A stretch of DNA of 64,000 nucleotides from Streptomyces sp. NRRL S-1022 (GTDB taxonomy: Bacteria; Actinomycetota; Actinomycetes; Streptomycetales; Streptomycetaceae), in contig NZ_JOIU01000008.1 in NCBI RefSeq assembly GCF_000720135.1, positions 509,042 to 573,041 of the forward strand, given 5' to 3'. Shown here piece after piece: positions 44,794 to 54,140 of this stretch. Within the stretch, counting starts at the first letter, position 1. Each line of letters begins with the position of its first letter. The notes under the pieces were generated by a model. That model was not told the origin of the DNA. It saw only the letters and a program-made list of their open reading frames with translations, and searched no databases. The translations under genes and the position numbers were made by a program.

Positions 44794-45855
44794 TCAGCGA
44801 CCGGTCTTCGGGGCCTTCCAGCGGGCGATCCCGCGGGCCACCAGGTTGAGGATCATCACGAAGGCGATCAGCGTCAGCGACGCCGCCCACGCGCGGTCGT
44901 ACGCCGCACCGGAGCCCGCGCTGTTGGCGAACTGCTGGTAGATGTACAGCGGCAGCGACGCCTGCGCGCCCTCGAAGGGGTTGTTGTTGATGAACGGGTT
45001 GCCGAACACCAGCAGCAGCACCGGGGCGGTCTCGCCGGCGATCCGGGCGACCGCCAGCATGACGCCGGTGGTGATGCCGCCGATGGAGGTGGGCAGGACC
45101 ACCTTGAGGATGGTCCGCCACTTCGGCACACCCAGCGCCAGGGACGCCTCGCGCAGCTCGTTCGGGACGAGCTTGAGCATCTCCTCGGTGGAGCGGACGA
45201 CGACCGGCATCATCAGGATGGCCAGGGCCAGCGAACCGGCGAAGCCGAACGGCTGCATCTCGAAGATGAGCATCAGGCTGAGGATGAACAGGCCCGCGAC
45301 GATCGACGGGATGCCCGTCATGACGTCGACGAAGAACGTCACCGCCTTGGCGAGCCGGCCGCGGCCGTACTCCACCAGGTAGATCGCGGTGAGCACGCCG
45401 ACCGGGGCGCCGATGAGGGTGGCGAGGCCGACCTGCTCCAGGCTGCCGATGAGGGCGTGGTAGATGCCGCCGCCGGGCTCGGTGTCGGCGACGACGCCCA
45501 TCGAGTGGGTCAGGAAGTAGACGTCGAGCACCTTGGCGCCGCGTGCGACGGTCACCCAGATCAGGGAGACCAGCGGCACCACGGCGACCAGGAAGGCGAC
45601 CCAGACGAGGCTGGTCGCGACGCGGTCCCTGGCCTGGCGGCGGCCCTCGACGCGCGCGGCGACGGCGTAGGTGCCGAGGACGAAGAGGACGGCGGCGATC
45701 AGACCCCACTGGATCTGGCTGTCCAGGCCGGCGGCCGCGCTGATGCCGATGCCCAGGGCGAGCGAGCCCGCGGCGATGGCCCAGGGCGTCCACCCGGGCA
45801 GGCTGGCGGCGCGCAGCGTGCTGGGCCGCTTGTCGCTGACGGCTGCGGTGCTCAT
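44794..45855 (-). CDS. pstA: Phosphate ABC transporter permease PstA
   Basis: A 353-residue permease with six or more membrane helices and the cytoplasmic EAA-type loop (ELREASLALGVPKWRTILKV). The ATG overlaps the pstC stop (ATGA). Compared with typical PstA (about 290 residues) it has an extended N-terminus with two extra hydrophobic helices, usual in Streptomyces. Confidence 0.95.
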   Translation of the reverse strand: MSTAAVSDKRPSTLRAASLPGWTPWAIAAGSLALGIGISAAAGLDSQIQWGLIAAVLFVLGTYAVAARVEGRRQARDRVATSLVWVAFLVAVVPLVSLIWVTVARGAKVLDVYFLTHSMGVVADTEPGGGIYHALIGSLEQVGLATLIGAPVGVLTAIYLVEYGRGRLAKAVTFFVDVMTGIPSIVAGLFILSLMLIFEMQPFGFAGSLALAILMMPVVVRSTEEMLKLVPNELREASLALGVPKWRTILKVVLPTSIGGITTGVMLAVARIAGETAPVLLLVFGNPFINNNPFEGAQASLPLYIYQQFANSAGSGAAYDRAWAASLTLIAFVMILNLVARGIARWKAPKTGR

Positions 45856-46856
45856 GCGTTGGCCCCCGAGTACTCCGCGCGGCGGGCGATGATCAGCCGG
45901 GCCGCGCCGTTGACCAGCAGCGTGATGACGAACAGGACGAGGCCGGAGGCGATGAGCGCGTCCCGGCCGAACTCGTTCGCCTCACTGAACTTGCTGGCGA
46001 TGTTCTGGGCGAAGGTGCCGCCGCCCGGGTTGAGCAGGCTGGCCTGGATGTCGAAGGACGGGGAGAGCACCGTGGCCACGGCCATCGTCTCGCCGAGCGC
46101 GCGGCCGAGGCCGAGCATGGAGGCGGAGATCACGCCGGAGCGGCCGAAGGGCAGCACGGCCATCCGCACGACCTCCCAGCGGGTGGCGCCGAGGGCCAGG
46201 GCGGCCTCCTCGTGCATCCGCGGGACCTGGCGGAAGACCTCGCGGCTGACGTTGGTGATGATCGGCAGGATCATGATCGCGAGCAGGATGCCGACGGTGA
46301 GCATCGAGCGCGGCGCGCCCTCGTCCCAGGAGAAGACGCCGGTCCAGCCGAAGAAGTCGTCGAGCCAGCCGTACAGGCCGTTCATGTGCGGGACGAGCAC
46401 GAGGGCGCCCCACAGGCCGTACACGATGGACGGTACGGCGGCGAGCAGGTCGATCACGTAGGCGACCGGGCCGGACATACGGCGCGGGGCGTAGTGCGTG
46501 ATGAACAGCGCGATGGCGACCGCGACCGGGACCGCGAGCGCCATGGCGATGACCGAGGAGACGATCGTGCCGAAGGCCAGCACGGCGATGCCGAAGGTCG
46601 CCGGCTGGAGGTTGGTGTTCCACTCGAAGGTGGTCAGGAAGTTGCCGTGGTCCTTGCTGATCGCGAGGGAGGCGCGGTAGGTGAGGAAGGCCGCGATCGC
46701 GGCCATGATCACCAGCAGCAGGATGCCGGAGCCGCGGGACAGGCCGAGGAAGATGCGGTCACCGGGGCGGGTGGCGCCACGGGCCGCGCGCTTCTGCTCG
46801 GCGGCCGGGCGCTGGGCGGCGGGCGGAGGTGCGTCGGTTTTCGTCGATATGTCCAT
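45852..46856 (-). CDS. pstC: Phosphate ABC transporter permease PstC
   Basis: A 334-residue permease with a 35-residue hydrophilic N-terminus, six membrane helices and the EAA loop MHEEAALALGATRWEVVRMA. ATG 46856 has GGAG six bases upstream. It overlaps pstA by four bases and is 113 bp after pstS, with a strong hairpin in that gap. Confidence 0.95.
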   Translation of the reverse strand: MDISTKTDAPPPAAQRPAAEQKRAARGATRPGDRIFLGLSRGSGILLLVIMAAIAAFLTYRASLAISKDHGNFLTTFEWNTNLQPATFGIAVLAFGTIVSSVIAMALAVPVAVAIALFITHYAPRRMSGPVAYVIDLLAAVPSIVYGLWGALVLVPHMNGLYGWLDDFFGWTGVFSWDEGAPRSMLTVGILLAIMILPIITNVSREVFRQVPRMHEEAALALGATRWEVVRMAVLPFGRSGVISASMLGLGRALGETMAVATVLSPSFDIQASLLNPGGGTFAQNIASKFSEANEFGRDALIASGLVLFVITLLVNGAARLIIARRAEYSGANA

Positions 46857-46923
46857 CGGGTTCTCCGGTCTGCGGAGCCGGGCCCCGACGGGGCGCCGGC
46901 TCGTGGCGGCGGTGCACCGGACG

Positions 46924-46957
46924 GTGCGGCCCGGCCCTGTCGGGTACCGGGCCGCAC
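46924..46957 (-). other. Intercistronic hairpin between pstS and pstC
   Basis: GTGCGGCCCGG (46924-46934) and CCGGGCCGCAC (46947-46957) form a perfect 11-bp stem with a 12-base loop, directly after the pstS stop codon (46970). There is no T tract. Such structures commonly stabilise upstream binding-protein mRNA or partly terminate, giving more PstS than membrane subunits. Confidence 0.65.
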
Positions 46958-46969
46958 TCACGGATCAGG

Positions 46970-48094
46970 TCAGCTCAGGCCCTCGACGGTGGTGCGGACC
47001 TTGGCGATGATCTCGGCGGGCACCGGCGCGTAGCCGATGCTCGGGAGGATCTTCTGGCCGTCCTCGCTCGCGATGTAGCGCAGGAAGGCCTTGGTGGCGG
47101 ACAGGGTGTCGGCCTTGTTGCCCTTGTCACAGACGATCTCGTAGGTGACCAGGGTGATCGGGTAGGCGCCCTCGGCCTTGGTCTTGTAGTCGAGCTTCAG
47201 GGAGAGGTCCTTGCCGGTGCCGACGACCTGCGCGGCGGCGATGTCGGCGGTGGCGCTCTCGGAGCTCGGCGCGACCGGCTTGCTGGCGCCGGTGTCGATG
47301 GAGACGGCCTTGATGCCGTCCTTGACGTAGGACAGCTCGAAGTAGCCGATGGCGCCGGAGGTCTGCTTCACCTGCTGGGCCACACCCGCGGACTGCGGGG
47401 CGGACTGGCCGCCCTTGGCCTGCCAGGCCTTGCCGCCGGAGTACTTCCAGTTGTCCGGGGTGGTGGCGATCAGGTACTTGGTGAAGTTGTCCGTGGTGCC
47501 GGACTCGTCCGAGCGGTGGAACGCCTGGATCTTGAGGTCGGGCAGCTTCACGCCCTTGTTCAGGGCGGCGATCGCCGGGTCGTTCCACTTGGTGATCTTG
47601 CTGTCGAAGATCTTGGCGATGGTCTGGGCGTCCAGGACCAGGTTGTCCACGCCCGGGACGTTGTAGCCGAGGGCGATCGGGCCGCCGACCATCGGCAGGT
47701 CGATGCCCTGGCCGCCCTTGCAGACGCTCTTGGAGGCGGTGACCTCTTCGGGCTTCAGCGCCGAGTCGGAACCGGCGAAGGCGACCTGGCCCTGCGTGAA
47801 CGCGGTGACACCGGCACCGGAGCCGCCGCCCTTGTAGTTGATCTGCACACCGCAGGCCTGGGAGAAGTTCTTCACCCAGGCGTCGATCGCGTTCTTCTGC
47901 GCGGAGGAGCCGTCTGCGAGCAGCTGACCCTTGGCGTCGTCGCACTTGACGGAGCCGGCCTTGGCCGAGGTCGACGGGTTGCCCGAGCCGTTGCCGTTGT
48001 CGTCGGAGCCGCACGCCGTCAGGGCCAGGGCGCCGGTGACGGCGACAGCACCGAGCGAAAGGGCGCGCAGCCGGTTCTTGCGCTGAAGCTTCAC
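46970..48094 (-). CDS. pstS: Phosphate-binding lipoprotein PstS
   Basis: A 374-residue periplasmic-type binding protein with signal peptide and lipobox LTAC at Cys28, followed by an Asn/Gly/Ser linker. Phosphate-binding segments include LADGSSAQKNAI, GGGSGAGVTAF, AGSDSAL and FHRSDESGTTDNF. It starts with GTG. Four PHO-box units and a -10 sequence lie about 100-155 bp upstream, so expression is expected to rise strongly under phosphate limitation through PhoP. Confidence 0.96.
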   Translation of the reverse strand: MKLQRKNRLRALSLGAVAVTGALALTACGSDDNGNGSGNPSTSAKAGSVKCDDAKGQLLADGSSAQKNAIDAWVKNFSQACGVQINYKGGGSGAGVTAFTQGQVAFAGSDSALKPEEVTASKSVCKGGQGIDLPMVGGPIALGYNVPGVDNLVLDAQTIAKIFDSKITKWNDPAIAALNKGVKLPDLKIQAFHRSDESGTTDNFTKYLIATTPDNWKYSGGKAWQAKGGQSAPQSAGVAQQVKQTSGAIGYFELSYVKDGIKAVSIDTGASKPVAPSSESATADIAAAQVVGTGKDLSLKLDYKTKAEGAYPITLVTYEIVCDKGNKADTLSATKAFLRYIASEDGQKILPSIGYAPVPAEIIAKVRTTVEGLS

Positions 48095-48195
48095 TTTCGG
48101 GAGTTCCTTCCAGGAGCCGCCGCTGTCGGCGGCGCGCGAGGTAATAGCGGTGCCCTGAGCGCCTTCAAGGCCGCACTCAGCACCCGGTACGGCCG

Positions 48196-48250
48196 AAATT
48201 AGGCAGAACAGGTGAAGCCACCAATGGCCGGAAGTGAACGGGGGGTGAAC
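48196..48250 (-). promoter_or_regulatory. PHO boxes and promoter of pstS
   Basis: On the minus strand four consecutive 11-bp units read GTTCACCCCCC (48250-48240), GTTCACTTCCG (48239-48229), GCCATTGGTGG (48228-48218) and CTTCACCTGTT (48217-48207). The first two match the PhoP direct-repeat consensus closely, the third is degenerate. TAATTT (48201-48196) fits a -10, which would put the last unit over the -35. The 323-bp interval 48095-48417 contains no gene; the rest is the pstS leader (about 95 bases) and the upstream region of the flavin oxidase. Confidence 0.88.
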
Positions 48251-48417
48251 CCCTGCCGTCAGCCCGGTGAGGTCACGGAATGCTCACGGGGAGAGCACGT
48301 GGAGGTTCCGATGATCGGGTTGCACGCACCTGCGTTCGACGCTCATCGCCCGGCCGGGGGAACCCCGCGCCGCGGTGTGTCGTCTCGTTCCACGACAGCC
48401 GAGGAAAGGCGACGGAC

Positions 48418-49986
48418 ATGGAACGGCGTACGTTCATCTCGGGCGGGGCGGCCGCCCTGGCGACGACCGCACTGACCGCGTGCGGTGCGGGCGGAGACTC
48501 CTCCGCCGCCGCGGCACACAGCGGCACCCCGTCGCGCTCGTCCTCGCTCGCCTCCCTGAGGACCACCAGCGCGAGCGCCGCCGCCAACTGGGCGGCCCTC
48601 GCCCGGGACCTCGACGGCACCCTGGTACGGCCCGGCGACGCGTCCTGGAAGACCGCCCACCAGCTGTACAACACGCGGTTCGACGGGCTGAAACCGGCCG
48701 CGGTGGCCTATGCGGCGCACCCCGCCGACATCCGTACGACCCTCGCCTACGCCCGCGCCCACCACCTCAAGGTGTCGATCCGCAACGGCGGCCACTCCTA
48801 CGCCGGCTACTCCTCCGGCGACAACCGGCTGATCGTCGACGTGTCCAGGCTGAACCGGGTCCGGGCCGGCGGCGGCCAGGCCGTCGTCGGCGCCGGCGCC
48901 AAGCTGATCGACGTCTACCGCGGGCTGGCCGCGAAGGGCGTGACCATACCGGCGGGCTCCTGCCCCACCGTCGGCGTCTCCGGCCTGGTGCTCGGCGGCG
49001 GACACGGCGTCGCCTCCCGCGCCTACGGCCTGACCTGCGACAGCCTCACCCAGGCCACCCTGATCACGGCGGACGGCACCCAGGTCACCGCCGACGCCAC
49101 GCACCACTCCGACCTGTTCTGGGCGCTGCGCGGCGCCGGCAACGGCAACTTCGGCGTCGTCACCGAGCTGCACTTCAGGACCCATGCCGCACCGCAGGCC
49201 GTCACCGCCTACCTGACCTGGCCCTGGTCCAAGGCCGCCAAGGTGCTCAAGGCCTGGCAGGAGTGGGGCCCGGGCCAGCCCGACGAGATCTGGTCCTCCC
49301 TGCACCTGGCGTGCTCCCCGGGCCGCACCCCGACCATCTCCGTGGCCTGCTTCTCCCTGGGCACCTACGGCGAACTGCAGAACGCCGTGGACCGCCTGGC
49401 TCACCAGGCCGGCGCCGACGCCGCCTCCGTCTCCCTGCGCCGCCGGGGCTACGAGGACGCGATGGAGATCTACGCCGGCTGCTCCTCCTTCTCCACCGAC
49501 GCCCAGTGCCACCTGCCCGGCTCCACCCCGGGCCGCTCCCCGCAGGGCAAGCTGGGCCGGGAGACGTACGCGGCCCGCTCCGACTTCTTCGACCGCTCGC
49601 TGTCCGCGGCCGGCATCCAGACCGTGCTGAAGCAGATCGGCTCGGTGCGCGGCGGCGGGGGCAGCATCGCGTTCACCGCGCTCGGCGGCGCGGTCAACCG
49701 GGTCTCGCCGACGGCCACGGCCTTCGTCCACCGCCGTTCGCGGATGCTGGCCCAGTACATCGCCTCCTGGGGCGCGGGGTCCTCCGGCAGCACGGCCCAG
49801 TCCTGGCTGACCTCCGCCCACGCCGCGATGAAGCCGTACGCCTCGGGCGCCGCCTACCAGAACTACACCGACCCGACGCTGAAGGACTGGAAGAAGGCGT
49901 ACTTCGGGGACGCGGCGGCCCGGCTGGGCAAGGTCAAGCAGCAGTACGACCCGCAGCGGTTCTTCTCCTACGCGCAGGGGCTGTAG
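48418..49986 (+). CDS. Secreted FAD-linked oxidase (BBE type)
   Basis: A 522-residue berberine-bridge-enzyme-like oxidase. The N-terminus is twin-Arg like (MERRTFISGG) with a lipobox LTAC at Cys22, so it may be a Tat-exported lipoprotein. The FAD domain has His126 (RNGGHSYAGYSSG) and Cys182 (IPAGSCPTVGVSG), the pair used for bicovalent flavin attachment, then GGGHG. The BBE C-terminal motif is NYTDPTLKDW. Such enzymes oxidise sugars or alkaloid-like compounds; the substrate is unknown. GAGG precedes the ATG. Confidence 0.88.
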   Translation: MERRTFISGGAAALATTALTACGAGGDSSAAAAHSGTPSRSSSLASLRTTSASAAANWAALARDLDGTLVRPGDASWKTAHQLYNTRFDGLKPAAVAYAAHPADIRTTLAYARAHHLKVSIRNGGHSYAGYSSGDNRLIVDVSRLNRVRAGGGQAVVGAGAKLIDVYRGLAAKGVTIPAGSCPTVGVSGLVLGGGHGVASRAYGLTCDSLTQATLITADGTQVTADATHHSDLFWALRGAGNGNFGVVTELHFRTHAAPQAVTAYLTWPWSKAAKVLKAWQEWGPGQPDEIWSSLHLACSPGRTPTISVACFSLGTYGELQNAVDRLAHQAGADAASVSLRRRGYEDAMEIYAGCSSFSTDAQCHLPGSTPGRSPQGKLGRETYAARSDFFDRSLSAAGIQTVLKQIGSVRGGGGSIAFTALGGAVNRVSPTATAFVHRRSRMLAQYIASWGAGSSGSTAQSWLTSAHAAMKPYASGAAYQNYTDPTLKDWKKAYFGDAAARLGKVKQQYDPQRFFSYAQGL

Positions 49987-50005
49987 CGGGCGGGAGCCGC
50001 CGCCG

Positions 50006-50737
50006 TCAGCAGTGGCAGAGCACGTCGACCACGACGGTCTCCGGGTCGAGGTGCTCCAGCTGCTCGTCGGCCCACTCCCGGTAGCCCTCGCCGTCGTCGT
50101 CCCGCCAGCGGCCGTCCGGCGTGACCAGGGCGTACCGCGCGAGGGCGGTGCGCAGCGCACGCTCGCGGGCCGCCGCGTGGTCCCGGGCGAACCAGGCGAC
50201 CGGGTCGGTGGTCAGGAACGCGCCGAAGTGCGGATCGCCGGCCACCGCCCGCCGGGCCGCCTCCTGCACCAAGGGCTGGAGCAGGTGCTCCGCCTCGGCC
50301 CGGTCCAGCGGAAAGCCCTCCGGGTCGACCTCGTGCCGGGCGACGAACTCGGCGAGCGGGCGGGCCGGCGGGTGCGCCGCGACCAGCTCCTCCCAGGCGG
50401 CACGCAGGTCGTCGTACCCCTGCACCGTCCGCTGCCGCATGGCGTCGAAGTCGAGCAGGCCGCGGGGACCGCCGTAGCACTCCAGCGGGCCGAGCGGGGC
50501 GAGGCCGGCCCCGGGGACGGTGGCGGATGTCAGGAGGCGGGGGTCGCCGTCGTGCTCGGGCCGGACGAGGTACGGGCTCGCGCCGGGCACCGAGATGAAC
50601 CACCCGTCCCACTCGCCGACCGGGTTCCAGTCGTCCGTGGCGTTCATGTCGTACGGAGCCAGGGCCACGGCTATGGCGCCCGGCACCCGGTGGGGCGGGG
50701 TGGGCGGCAGGCACACCGTGGCGAAGAACTTGCTCAT
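50006..50737 (-). CDS. Conserved hypothetical protein
   Basis: A 243-residue protein starting MSKFFATVCLPPTPPHRVPG, without membrane segments or a known motif. It is Trp- and acidic-rich (DDWNPVGEWDGWF, DGRWRDDDGEGYREWADE) and ends with Cys residues. I recall similar proteins in Streptomyces but no function. It is convergent with the flavin oxidase and separated from the PAP2 gene by a long hairpin. Confidence 0.72.
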   Translation of the reverse strand: MSKFFATVCLPPTPPHRVPGAIAVALAPYDMNATDDWNPVGEWDGWFISVPGASPYLVRPEHDGDPRLLTSATVPGAGLAPLGPLECYGGPRGLLDFDAMRQRTVQGYDDLRAAWEELVAAHPPARPLAEFVARHEVDPEGFPLDRAEAEHLLQPLVQEAARRAVAGDPHFGAFLTTDPVAWFARDHAAARERALRTALARYALVTPDGRWRDDDGEGYREWADEQLEHLDPETVVVDVLCHC

Positions 50738-50782
50738 GCGCGGCAGGGTACGGGCCGCCGGCCCGGCCACGCTCCCGGGTTT

Positions 50783-50830
50783 CCCGGCTCCCCGTCCCGG
50801 CCCGCCCGGGGCCGGGACGGGGAAGCCGGG
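50783..50830 (-). terminator. Long hairpin after the PAP2 gene
   Basis: A 21-nt arm (50783-50803) pairs with 50809-50830, perfect except for one bulged A, over a five-base loop. It begins about 20 bases after the PAP2 stop codon on the minus strand. No T tract; typical of GC-rich termination sites. Confidence 0.75.
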
Positions 50831-50850
50831 CATGCTCCGGAGGGCAGGCC

Positions 50851-51555
50851 CTAGGCCGCCAGGTCGCGTTCCTCGGTCTCCAGGGACGTCCGGGCGCCGG
50901 GCAGCAGGGCGTCCCGGCCGGCCTCCGCCGCCGGGCGGCGCCGCACCAGCCATCCGGCGCGCGGCGAGCGCTCCACGGCCCGCATCAGCGGGGTGAGCAG
51001 GGCCGTGGCCGGCGGGGACAGCAGCAGGACGACCGCCGTGCCCAGCGCGAAACCGCCGATGACGTCCGTCGGGTAGTGCACGCCCATGTAGACCCGGCAG
51101 AAGCCCTCCAGCAGGGCCAGCCCGATACCGGCCAGGCCGAAGCGGCGGTGGGCGACGAAGAGCCCCACGCCGAGCGCCATCGTGATCGTCGCGTGGTCGC
51201 TGACGAAGGAGAAGTCGGTCTTGCCGCCGACGAGGACGTCCAGGCCCTGGTGGTCCACGAAGGGGCGGGGGCGCTCCACGAAACCGCGTATCGGCACGTT
51301 CACGAGGACGGCGAGGCCGGCCGCGAGCGGCGCCCACACGAGCGCGGCCACCGAGGGTGCCGCGTCCTCCCCGCCCCGGCGCCGCACCGACCACCAGCAC
51401 CACAGGACCAGCAGGACCATGGCGAGCAGCAGTCCGTACTCACCGACGAACTCCATGACCCGGTCGAACCAGTGCGGTGCGTCCTTGGCCAGGCCGTTGA
51501 TGTCGTAGAGCAGGTCGACGTCGGGGTTCGATCCGGATTCGGCGAGTACAGCCAT
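50851..51555 (-). CDS. PAP2-family membrane phosphatase
   Basis: A 234-residue protein with about five membrane helices and the PAP2 motifs: RGFVERPRP (motif 1 like), SFVSDHATITMA (motif 2, PSGH variant SDHA) and CRVYMGVHYPTDVIGG (motif 3 with the catalytic His and Asp). Such enzymes dephosphorylate lipid phosphates, for example undecaprenyl pyrophosphate or phosphatidic acid. The usual Ser-Gly-His is replaced by Ser-Asp-His, as in BcrC-like members. About 230 bp of upstream sequence has no gene. Confidence 0.85.
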   Translation of the reverse strand: MAVLAESGSNPDVDLLYDINGLAKDAPHWFDRVMEFVGEYGLLLAMVLLVLWCWWSVRRRGGEDAAPSVAALVWAPLAAGLAVLVNVPIRGFVERPRPFVDHQGLDVLVGGKTDFSFVSDHATITMALGVGLFVAHRRFGLAGIGLALLEGFCRVYMGVHYPTDVIGGFALGTAVVLLLSPPATALLTPLMRAVERSPRAGWLVRRRPAAEAGRDALLPGARTSLETEERDLAA

Positions 51556-51785
51556 GGTGCTGCGGCCCCTTCGTCGTCTTCCCGGACGCACCTCGTGTGC
51601 GTCGCGCCTGCCCCCCGGTGGTACGTAGATCCGCTTCCGCTGCACTGCCGCACTGACGTCCGCTCGGCTACGTCAACAGGAACGCACAGCCACCCTCCAT
51701 ACGTTCCACTCTCCACTGAATGATCACGCAGACGTTATCGAAGAGAGACTCATCACCGCAGCTCAGGGGGTTGGTTAACACCACG

Positions 51786-52787
51786 TCACACGCTCGTGGG
51801 GAGCGCTTTTGCGCCATCTTCGGTCACCCGGGTCGCGCCGAAGTAGTCGGGGGTGTCGATCGGGTCGAAGCGGATCACGGCGCCCGTACGCGGGGCGTCG
51901 ATCATGTAGCCCCCGCCGACGTAGATCCCGACGTGCCGGATGGCCCGGGAGTCGGTCAGGTCGTCGGAGAAGAACACCAGGTCACCGGGGAGCAGCTGGT
52001 CCCGCGAGGGATGCGGCCCCGCGTTGTACTGGTCGTTGGCCACCCGCGGCAGTCCGATCCCGACCTTCTCGTACGCCGCCTTGGTCAGGCCCGAGCAGTC
52101 GAACCGCCCGCCCTGCTCGGCGGTGCCCTCGCCGCCCCACAGGTACGGCGTGCCGAGCCGGCTCTGCGCGAAGGCGATGGCACCGGCGGCCTGCCGGGTG
52201 GGGTCGATCCGGGTGACCGGCGCGGCGAAGCTCTTCTCCAGGCTGCGGATCCGCTGCACGTAGTTGCGCGTCTCGCTGATCGCCGGCACCCCGCCGGACC
52301 GGATCACCCGGTAGGCGCCCGCGTTGTAGGCGGCGAGCATGTTGTCCGAGACGTTGCCCGGCACGTCCTTCACGTACTTGGCGAGTTCGCAGTCGTACGA
52401 GGCCGCCGACGGGATCGCGTCGTCCGGATCCCAGATGTCCCGCTTGCCGTCGCCGTTGCCGTCGATGCCGTGCGTCGCCCACGTGCTCGGGATGAACTGG
52501 GCGATGCCGCGCGCGTCGGCCGGGCTGACGACGGTCGGGTTCCACCCGCTCTCCTGGTACAGCTGGGCGGCGAGCAGCGCCGGACTGAGCGCGGGGCACA
52601 GGTTCCCCCACTTCTGCACCAGCGAGGTGTAGGCGGCCGGCACGGCCCCCTTGGCCAGCCCGCGGCTCCCCGACGCCACCCCGCCCAGCAGGTTCCCGGC
52701 CACGAGGTAGACACCGACGACGAGCAGCATGACGAAGCCCATGCCGAGCGCGACGGCCGCGCCACCGATCACCCATACCTTCCGCAC
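51786..52787 (-). CDS. Lytic transglycosylase with NlpC/P60 peptidase domain
   Basis: A 333-residue cell-wall enzyme. A membrane anchor or signal is at residues 6-30. The SLT domain at about 60-180 has the catalytic Glu in AAQLYQESGWNP and AYNAG; the NlpC/P60 (C40) domain at about 200-310 has Cys in RFDCSGLT and His in IRHVGIYVG. It would cleave both glycan and peptide in peptidoglycan. It starts with GTG. In S. coelicolor the equivalent gene lies next to the cmd cluster; here an accessory patch of about 3.3 kb separates them. Such VirB1/VirB6-like enzymes open the wall for secretion machines. Confidence 0.88.
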   Translation of the reverse strand: MRKVWVIGGAAVALGMGFVMLLVVGVYLVAGNLLGGVASGSRGLAKGAVPAAYTSLVQKWGNLCPALSPALLAAQLYQESGWNPTVVSPADARGIAQFIPSTWATHGIDGNGDGKRDIWDPDDAIPSAASYDCELAKYVKDVPGNVSDNMLAAYNAGAYRVIRSGGVPAISETRNYVQRIRSLEKSFAAPVTRIDPTRQAAGAIAFAQSRLGTPYLWGGEGTAEQGGRFDCSGLTKAAYEKVGIGLPRVANDQYNAGPHPSRDQLLPGDLVFFSDDLTDSRAIRHVGIYVGGGYMIDAPRTGAVIRFDPIDTPDYFGATRVTEDGAKALPTSV

Positions 52788-52891
52788 GGTTCAACTTTCC
52801 CCCATGCGGGCGCCGTTCAAGGCCATTTGAGCGCGAAGTGGCGTCATTTCACTGTTGAACGGGCCGCTGGACGGGCCGGGGTGACGACTCC

Positions 52892-53650
52892 TCAGCCCGC
52901 TCCGGCGCCCGCCGTCGCGTCCCGGTACAGCTCCGCCGCCTCGCGGCTCAGCACCACGCTGTAGGAGGTGTCGGCCGTGGCGCCGCCCTGTTCGTGGCCG
53001 CCGAGGACGCCGACGATCTGCGCGTCGCCGTTGACCCAGGGGCTGCCGCTGGTGCCTCCGGTGAAGGCGGGGCAGTCGATGCGCTGTTGGGTACGGCTGT
53101 GCGCGGTCGGCTTGTTGGTGCAGCTGATGGGCGTCTCGCGGGAGGAGGGGTAGCCGGTGACGGTCACCGCGGTGGCACCGGTGGCCACCCCGGTCGCGAA
53201 CCGGTTGGCCCCGACCACGTCCTCCAGTCGCCTGCCGCCGGGTCCGGCGACGGTGGCGAAGGCGAGATCGCTGTCCTCGTCCTGGCCCTTGGCCCAACCG
53301 TCCGGCAGGAACCGCCGCGTCACCCGCCACACGCCGAACGGCGCCCGCCCGTTCCGGTAGCCCGGCACGAACACCAGGTCGCCGTCGGCTCCGTCCACAC
53401 AGTGCGCGGCGGTGACGATCAGGTCGCCGTGCGGGCTGTGCGCCACCGACGCGGTGCAGAAGTGGCCACCGGCCGGCCGGCCCGCCCGGTCCGCGCCGAA
53501 CAGCGCGCCCACGCGCGCGCTGCGCCGGTTCACGACGGTGTCCGCGGTGACCCCGAACGGGCCCGGCCCGTCGTCCGCGGCAGCCACGGAGGCCGAGGTC
53601 AGCGCGAGTACCACCACAGAGGTGACCGAGATGCGTGAGATGCGCTTCAT
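52892..53650 (-). CDS. Secreted trypsin-like serine protease
   Basis: A 252-residue protein with a Sec signal peptide (residues 1-25) and an S1-type triad: His in VTAAHCVDGA, Asp in DEDSDLAFA, Ser in TGGTSGSPWV. Two Cys pairs may form disulfides. It is a glutamyl endopeptidase/trypsin-like enzyme with unknown substrate. The gene is on its own, between the transglycosylase and a decayed SDR gene, and the patch does not look like part of the core region. Confidence 0.85.
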   Translation of the reverse strand: MKRISRISVTSVVVLALTSASVAAADDGPGPFGVTADTVVNRRSARVGALFGADRAGRPAGGHFCTASVAHSPHGDLIVTAAHCVDGADGDLVFVPGYRNGRAPFGVWRVTRRFLPDGWAKGQDEDSDLAFATVAGPGGRRLEDVVGANRFATGVATGATAVTVTGYPSSRETPISCTNKPTAHSRTQQRIDCPAFTGGTSGSPWVNGDAQIVGVLGGHEQGGATADTSYSVVLSREAAELYRDATAGAGAG

Positions 53651-53828
53651 CAGTTCACACTCTTGCCCAGGAAGGTGAGAAACCTGCCCCGACTTCGCTG
53701 AGATTTTCCTGTGAACCTCCGGCACACCGCCGCCGGAGTGCCGAAAACCAGTACGAAACCGGACCGGCCGCCCCCGGTCCGCGGCCCTCGGAACGTCGTC
53801 GTCGCCGGATGGGTGCCGAGCAGCGCGG

Positions 53829-54140
53829 TCAGCTCGGGCGCGGGCTCGGCCGGGCCCGCCGGTCGCGGTCGCCGACGTCGCCGACGAGGATGCCGACACC
53901 GTCCGGTCCCGCCGGCGCCTGCTCGGCCGCGTCCCGGTCGGTGACGTCGAAGGCGGCGGCCGTGCCGTCGTGGCCGCCCTCGACCCACAGCCGCGCCGCG
54001 GCCCGCGCGAGCGTGACCGGGTGACGGCCGTCCAGCACGACGTGCGCCCCGGCCGCGTCTGGCCCGCGTGCCATCTCCGGCCCGGGTCCCCGCACCGAGC
54101 CGGTCACCACGGCGGTACGGCCGGTCAGCCGGAAGCCCAA
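53829..54140 (-). pseudogene. Decayed short-chain dehydrogenase (N-terminal part)
   Basis: About 100 residues in one frame resemble the start of gluconate 5-dehydrogenase-like SDRs: LTGRTAVVTGSVRGPGPEMA, then GAHVVLDGRHP, FDVTDRDAAEQA and VGILVGDVGDRD. The usual TGxxxGxG is damaged (TGSVRGPG), the NNAG-type segment reads VGDVGD, and the reading frame stops before the catalytic Ser-Tyr-Lys half. Only a TTG without a ribosome-binding site could start it. A tandem repeat overlaps its 5' end. I read it as a truncated relic. Confidence 0.65.

Noticed and set aside
52813..52862. Inverted repeat CCGTTCAA/TTGAACGG with 34-bp spacing upstream of the transglycosylase
   Set aside because: The spacing is long and there is no adjacent regulator, so I do not call it an operator.
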